The notes beneath the pieces are model-generated. The model was not told the DNA's origin. It saw only the letters and a list, made by a program, of their open reading frames with translations, and made no database searches. A DNA stretch of 16,719 nt, taken from positions 1 through 16,719 of the forward strand of contig JBILLS010000038.1 in the NCBI GenBank assembly GCA_044375955.1, written 5' to 3'. Shown here piece after piece: positions 13,549 to 16,719 of the stretch; the stretch's first letter is position 1, and the number at the start of each line of letters is the position of its first letter. Position numbers and translations under genes: made by a program. The stretch is from VGCC01 sp044375955. GTDB lineage: Bacteria > Actinomycetota > Actinomycetes > S36-B12.

Positions 13549-13554
13549 GATAGC
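13538..13554. promoter_or_regulatory. Palindromic operator for the RHH antitoxin
   Basis: GCTATCAG-G-CTGATAGC is a perfect 8-bp inverted repeat with a one-base centre, ending at the base before the GTG start. It covers the predicted -10 box, the usual place for self-repression by ribbon-helix-helix antitoxins of the VapB/FitA type. It could also form a hairpin in RNA, but the leaderless layout argues for DNA binding. Confidence 0.6.
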
Positions 13555-13821
13555 GTGACCGACCTGTTGATCCGGGATGTTCCCCCCGAAGTCCACGAGG
13601 CCTTGAAAGCTGGCGCCGAGCGCAGCGGTCAATCACTGCAGCAGTACGTGCGTGGTCGTCTGGTTGAGGCCGCGCAGCGTTTGCAGATTGAGTTCCTGTT
13701 CGCGGAGTTCTTGACCGCGCACGGAGTAGTGGATGCAGCAGCCGCGGTGGACAGTGTGCGGGCGGAACGGATCACCAATCCGCGTACGACGCGGGGAACA
13801 TCGCTGTGGCTGAGCGAGTGA
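13555..13821 (+). CDS. FitA/VapB-like ribbon-helix-helix antitoxin with altered C-terminus
   Basis: An 88-residue protein whose first 74 or so residues are a standard FitA-type antitoxin: the DNA-binding strand TDLLIRDVPPEVHEALK, then RSGQSLQQYVRGRLVEAA, then a toxin-binding tail. The last 15 residues (TNPRTTRGTSLWLSE) are unlike antitoxin tails; they come from reading toxin-gene sequence in the wrong frame. A deletion joining antitoxin and toxin DNA explains this. The DNA-binding half and the operator are intact, so it may still repress, but its toxin is gone. GTG 13555 is set by the promoter and the family N-terminus. Confidence 0.8.
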   Translation: MTDLLIRDVPPEVHEALKAGAERSGQSLQQYVRGRLVEAAQRLQIEFLFAEFLTAHGVVDAAAAVDSVRAERITNPRTTRGTSLWLSE

Positions 13822-13898
13822 GTGGCCGGGTGCTGACCCTTGATCGCGGGATGGCCGCCAGCCGGGTCGCTCGGTGCGAATTCGTGCAGCTGGACTAG
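13770..13898 (+). pseudogene. C-terminal remnant of a VapC/FitB PIN-domain toxin
   Basis: In the frame shifted from the antitoxin, 42 codons read DHQSAYDAGNIAVAERVSGR, then VLTLDRGMAAS, ending FVQLD. This is the pattern of the end of PIN RNases (AYDAxYVALAE...LLTLD...). The N-terminal two thirds, including the first catalytic aspartate and any start codon, are missing, so no toxin can be made. The 5' part overlaps the altered antitoxin tail. Its TAG (13896-13898) shares CTAG with the radA stop on the other strand. Confidence 0.75.
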
Positions 13899-15271
13899 AA
13901 CTGAGGTTCGGGCTCGTGCGTGCCGCGTGTGGCACTGATCGCCTCGGCGATCGTGCGCACCTGGTGGACTCGCATGCCCTTCGGCGCCTGCACCTTCTTG
14001 TCGGTGGCGGGGACGATCGCATCGGTGAAGCCCAGGCGTGCGGCTTCCGCCAGGCGGCGATCGAGTGAGGTGATCGGGCGCAACTCCCCGGACAGGCCGA
14101 GTTCCCCCAGCACCACGAGGTTCGCCGGGAGTGGTGTGTCGCGGACACTGCTGACGATCGCGAGTGCGGTGGCCAGGTCCGTTGCGGGTTCGGTGAGTTT
14201 GACGCCACCCACGGTGGCCACGAAGCAGTCCGCGGTGGAGGTGGTGATACGGGCGCGTCGCTCGAGGATGCCCAGCAGCATGGCGGTGCGGGCAGAGTCC
14301 AGGCCGCTGGTGACGCGTCGGGGCTGCGGGGCGTTGGTGGGTGCGATGAGCGCCTGGACTTCGGCGATGAGCGGGCGGCGGCCCTCCATCGCGACCGTGA
14401 CCGCGGTCCCCGAGGCCGGGTTCTGGCGGTTGCCGAGGAACAGTCCGCTCGGATCGGCGAGTCCCTCGATACCGGACTCGGTGAGTTCGAAGCAGCCGAT
14501 CTCATCGGCGGGCCCGTAGCGGTTCTTCACGGCACGTACCAGGCGCAGCGGACCGTGGCGATCCCCCTCGAAATGCAAGACGACGTCGACGAGGTGCTCG
14601 AGGGCGCGCGGACCGGCCACCGATCCGTCCTTGGTGACGTGACCGACGATCACGGTGGTCATGCCGCGTTCCTTCGCGGTGGCGATCAGGGACGCCGCGA
14701 CCTCCTTCACCTGCGTGACACCACCGCCCACGCCGTCGACCTCACCGCTCGTGATGGTCTGCACCGAGTCGACGACGAGCAGGGACGGGTTCACCTTCTC
14801 CACCTGCGCCAGTGCCGAACCCAGGTCGGTCTCCGCGGCGAGGTAGAGGGAATCGGCCAGTGCATCGATGCGTTCGGCGCGAAGGCGCACCTGCGCCGCG
14901 GACTCCTCACCCGTGAGGTAGAGGGCGGTGTTGTTGTTGCTGGCCCAGCGGTGCGCGACCGCGAGCAGCAGGGTGGACTTGCCGACACCGGGTTCCCCCG
15001 CGAGCAACAGCACCGCACCGGGCACGAACCCGCCCCCGAGCACCCGATCGAACTCGGGGATGCCCGTGGTGCGCGCCGCAGCCGTGGTGACGTCGATCTG
15101 GGCGATCGGGACGGCGGGGGAGGTGGTGGCGGTGGCCTTCGTGGTGGTCGCGCGAGCTGCGCCCACCTCCTCGACACTGCCCCAGGCCTGGCACTCCCCG
15201 CAGCGGCCCACCCACTTCGCCGTAGTCCAGCCGCACTCGGCGCAACGGAAGGTGGCGGTGGGCTTGGCCAT
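13895..15271 (-). CDS. radA: DNA repair protein RadA (Sms)
   Basis: A RecA-like ATPase involved in branch migration and recombination intermediate processing, 458 residues, the usual length. It has an N-terminal C4 zinc finger (C10, C13, C24, C27), Walker A GEPGVGKS (92-99), Walker B LLVVD (164-168), and the RadA motif as KNRYG (249-253; KNRFG in E. coli). The C-terminal part is the Lon protease-like domain without protease function. ATG 15271 follows the upstream gene's stop by 2 nt (TAACCATG), so the two are surely co-transcribed and probably coupled. In many actinobacteria disA follows radA; here it does not. Confidence 0.97.
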   Translation of the reverse strand: MAKPTATFRCAECGWTTAKWVGRCGECQAWGSVEEVGAARATTTKATATTSPAVPIAQIDVTTAAARTTGIPEFDRVLGGGFVPGAVLLLAGEPGVGKSTLLLAVAHRWASNNNTALYLTGEESAAQVRLRAERIDALADSLYLAAETDLGSALAQVEKVNPSLLVVDSVQTITSGEVDGVGGGVTQVKEVAASLIATAKERGMTTVIVGHVTKDGSVAGPRALEHLVDVVLHFEGDRHGPLRLVRAVKNRYGPADEIGCFELTESGIEGLADPSGLFLGNRQNPASGTAVTVAMEGRRPLIAEVQALIAPTNAPQPRRVTSGLDSARTAMLLGILERRARITTSTADCFVATVGGVKLTEPATDLATALAIVSSVRDTPLPANLVVLGELGLSGELRPITSLDRRLAEAARLGFTDAIVPATDKKVQAPKGMRVHQVRTIAEAISATRGTHEPEPQF

Positions 15272-15273
15272 GG

Positions 15274-16032
15274 TTACCGCGGATCGGCAGGGTGGGGAGA
15301 CAGTCCGATATCGGTGGGCCGCTTCTTCAGCAGTTCCTCGCGGTCCCGGCAGATCCCGACGAGAACCTCGTAGGCGTCCGTGCCGATCAGCGCGACGAGT
15401 TCGTCGCGGTTGGACAGGTAGACCGGCTTCGACCCGACGTGGGCCTCGGTGTTGCCGGAGCAGTACCAATTCAGGTCGTGACCACCCTCACCCCAGGCAC
15501 GGCGGTCGAACTCCCCGATCACGATGACGTCGCGCTCGGTGTCGTCGTCGTAGTTCTGCTTCTCGTAGGCCCGCCGGATCGGCAACTGCCAGCAGACATC
15601 GGGCTTGGTCTCCACGAACGAGACACCCTCGCGGGCCGCGAGGTGATGCAGGGCGCAGCCGTAGCCGCCGGGAAAGTCCTTGGAGTTGTGGAAGATGCAG
15701 GCGCCGTTGACCACACGTGTCTTGTTGGCCCCGTCCTCCTTCTCCGTCCACCCCTTCTTCTCGGCCTTGCCCTTGTTCTCCCAGAGGTCGTCGGTGAGCT
15801 TGGCCACCCACTTCTTCACGCGCTTCTCATCGGCCTTCTCGGAGAAGTGCGCCCCGTGGGCGCAGCACCCGGCATCGGGGCTCTTCTTGACGATCCCCTT
15901 GCACCCATTACCGAAGATGCACGTCCATCGGGAGGTCAGCCAGGTCAGATCCGCCCGGATCAGATTCGTGTTATCGGCCGGGTCGACGAACTCGACCCAC
16001 TGTCGCGGGAAATCCAGGGGCACCTCGGGCAC
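15274..16032 (-). CDS. Conserved cysteine-rich protein of unknown function
   Basis: A 252-residue soluble protein with no signal peptide or membrane segment. The N-terminal half has clustered cysteines and histidines: C38 and C44 (TCIFGNGCKG), C56, C57 and H59 (AGCCAHGAHF), then GACIFHN, GGYGCALHH and PDVCWQLP further on. This suggests bound zinc, iron or an Fe-S cluster, loosely like DUF3109/YkgJ-type metal proteins. In between is a Lys/Glu-rich helical stretch. The GTG start at 16032 is 6 nt after a TAGGGT -10 element, a leaderless layout. The stop is 2 nt before radA, which points to a role tied to DNA repair or redox stress, but I do not recognise a function. Confidence 0.8.
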   Translation of the reverse strand: MPEVPLDFPRQWVEFVDPADNTNLIRADLTWLTSRWTCIFGNGCKGIVKKSPDAGCCAHGAHFSEKADEKRVKKWVAKLTDDLWENKGKAEKKGWTEKEDGANKTRVVNGACIFHNSKDFPGGYGCALHHLAAREGVSFVETKPDVCWQLPIRRAYEKQNYDDDTERDVIVIGEFDRRAWGEGGHDLNWYCSGNTEAHVGSKPVYLSNRDELVALIGTDAYEVLVGICRDREELLKKRPTDIGLSPHPADPR

Positions 16033-16038
16033 GGGGCA

Positions 16039-16044
16039 ACCCTA
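16039..16044 (-). promoter_or_regulatory. Putative -10 element of a leaderless promoter (TAGGGT)
   Basis: On the minus strand TAGGGT is 6 nt upstream of GTG 16032, which has no ribosome site. It would drive the cysteine-rich gene and radA. No good -35 box is seen. The divergent ppx/gppA promoter is about 60 bp away. Confidence 0.45.
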
Positions 16045-16101
16045 AGCGGGGTGGGTGACTGTTGTCGCTCGTGGGGCCGACCCCGGGGTGCGCATCCGCA
16101 G

Positions 16102-16107
16102 TAGCGT
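16102..16107 (+). promoter_or_regulatory. Putative -10 element of a leaderless promoter (TAGCGT)
   Basis: TAGCGT is 6 nt from ATG 16114, again without a Shine-Dalgarno sequence or clear -35 box. It has the same geometry as the elements at 12844 and 16044. Confidence 0.45.
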
Positions 16108-16113
16108 CTGAGC

Positions 16114-16719
16114 ATGCGCTTGGGCGTCCTCGATATCGGCTCCAACACCGTGCACCTGCTCATCGTCGACGCCCACTATGGAGCCGCACCCATCCCGGCA
16201 TCGAAACGCAAGGTGCAGCTGCGGCTGGCCCAGCACATCGGCCCCGACGGCAGCATCGATCAGGGCTTGGTCGAGGAGTTGATCGCGTTCATCCAGGAGA
16301 GTCAGACCTTCGCCGAGGACATGGGTGTCACCGAGTTGATGGCCTTTGCCACCTCGGCGATCCGCGAGGCGAGGAATGGCGCTGATGTGTTGGCGCAGGT
16401 GCGCGCGGCGACCGGACTGTCCATCGTGGTCCTGTCCGGTGATGAGGAAGCGCGGCTGACCTTCCTGGCCGTGCGCCGATGGTTCGGCTGGTCGTCGGGT
16501 CGGTTGCTCGTCATGGATATCGGTGGAGGATCGCTGGAGTTGGCCTCGGGCACGGACGAGGAGCCCGATGCCGCGGTGTCACTCGAGCTCGGCGCGGGGC
16601 GGATGACCCGGGAGTTCCTGCATTCGGATCCGGTGCGCTCCGAGGAGATGCGCGCGCTCCGCAAGCATGCACGCGCCGCGGTCGGCGATGTCGTCGGTGC
16701 GCTGCGCAGGGTCGGCGAG
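16114..16719 (+). CDS. Ppx/GppA family phosphatase (3' end outside window)
   Basis: The first 202 residues of an exopolyphosphatase/guanosine pentaphosphate phosphohydrolase of the actin-like ATPase fold. Conserved blocks in order are VLDIGSNTVHLLIVD (phosphate loop 1), ELMAFATSAIREARN, VVLSGDEEARLTFLAVR and LLVMDIGGGSLELASG (phosphate loop 2), then LELGAGRMTREFL. The frame is open to the window end. It would act on polyphosphate or pppGpp in the cytoplasm; which one cannot be told from this part. The start is supported by the TAGCGT element and by the match of MRLGVLDIGSNT to family N-termini. Confidence 0.93.
   Translation, partial: MRLGVLDIGSNTVHLLIVDAHYGAAPIPASKRKVQLRLAQHIGPDGSIDQGLVEELIAFIQESQTFAEDMGVTELMAFATSAIREARNGADVLAQVRAATGLSIVVLSGDEEARLTFLAVRRWFGWSSGRLLVMDIGGGSLELASGTDEEPDAAVSLELGAGRMTREFLHSDPVRSEEMRALRKHARAAVGDVVGALRRVGE

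Noticed and set aside
15110..15180. Repetitive GGTGGTGGCGGTGG-like stretch
   Set aside because: It encodes the Ala/Thr-rich linker between the zinc finger and ATPase of RadA; it is not a structured repeat or CRISPR.
13895..15469. N-terminally longer RadA starting upstream at 15469
   Set aside because: The extra 66 residues overlap the cysteine-rich gene and do not belong to RadA; ATG 15271 gives the standard zinc-finger N-terminus.

Overview
The window is high-GC DNA from an actinobacterium. The evidence is GTG starts, actinobacterial-type RadA, MutY and Ppx/GppA, several apparently leaderless promoters, and a radA / membrane protein / mutY order that matches the mycobacterial chromosome apart from one missing gene. 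No rRNA, tRNA, CRISPR array or insertion sequence was seen.

Region 1 (1-8785, + strand) is one tightly packed operon, cut at its 5' end. It encodes a Liv-type (branched-chain amino acid/amide family) ABC importer: two ATPases and two permeases. These are followed by the large subunit of an N,N-dimethylformamidase-like iron enzyme, a class II HDAC/acetylpolyamine-amidohydrolase-like deacylase and a YtcJ/NfdA-type amidohydrolase. Starts overlap or closely follow the preceding stops, and a 9-bp-stem hairpin closes the unit. The second permease carries a C-terminal extension of about 100 residues that looks like the dimethylformamidase small subunit, so an importer subunit and an enzyme subunit appear to be one polypeptide. 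The reading is an amide uptake-and-hydrolysis module; the true substrate is not known from sequence.

Region 2 (8786-11140, + strand) starts with a RelE/HigB-like toxin and an Xre/HigA-like antitoxin. The antitoxin overlaps a small Sfp-type 4'-phosphopantetheinyl transferase gene, which is followed after 3 nt by a heliorhodopsin with all the expected key residues. A hairpin and a possible 29-residue membrane peptide follow.

Region 3 (11145-13898) holds tspO (- strand, convergent with the heliorhodopsin), two remnants of a nucleotidyltransferase-type gene pair (+), mutY (-), a single-pass membrane protein (+), and a FitA/VapB-like antitoxin (+) followed by the last 42 codons of a PIN-domain toxin. 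In both remnant loci a central deletion is suggested, and both end in a CTAG tetranucleotide that supplies the stop codons of the remnant and of the convergent DNA-repair gene.

Region 4 (13895-16719) holds radA (-), a cysteine-rich conserved protein 2 nt upstream of it (-), and the start of a divergent Ppx/GppA phosphatase (+). The c-di-AMP synthase gene disA, which in many actinobacteria lies next to radA, is absent; the damaged toxin-antitoxin locus occupies that position.
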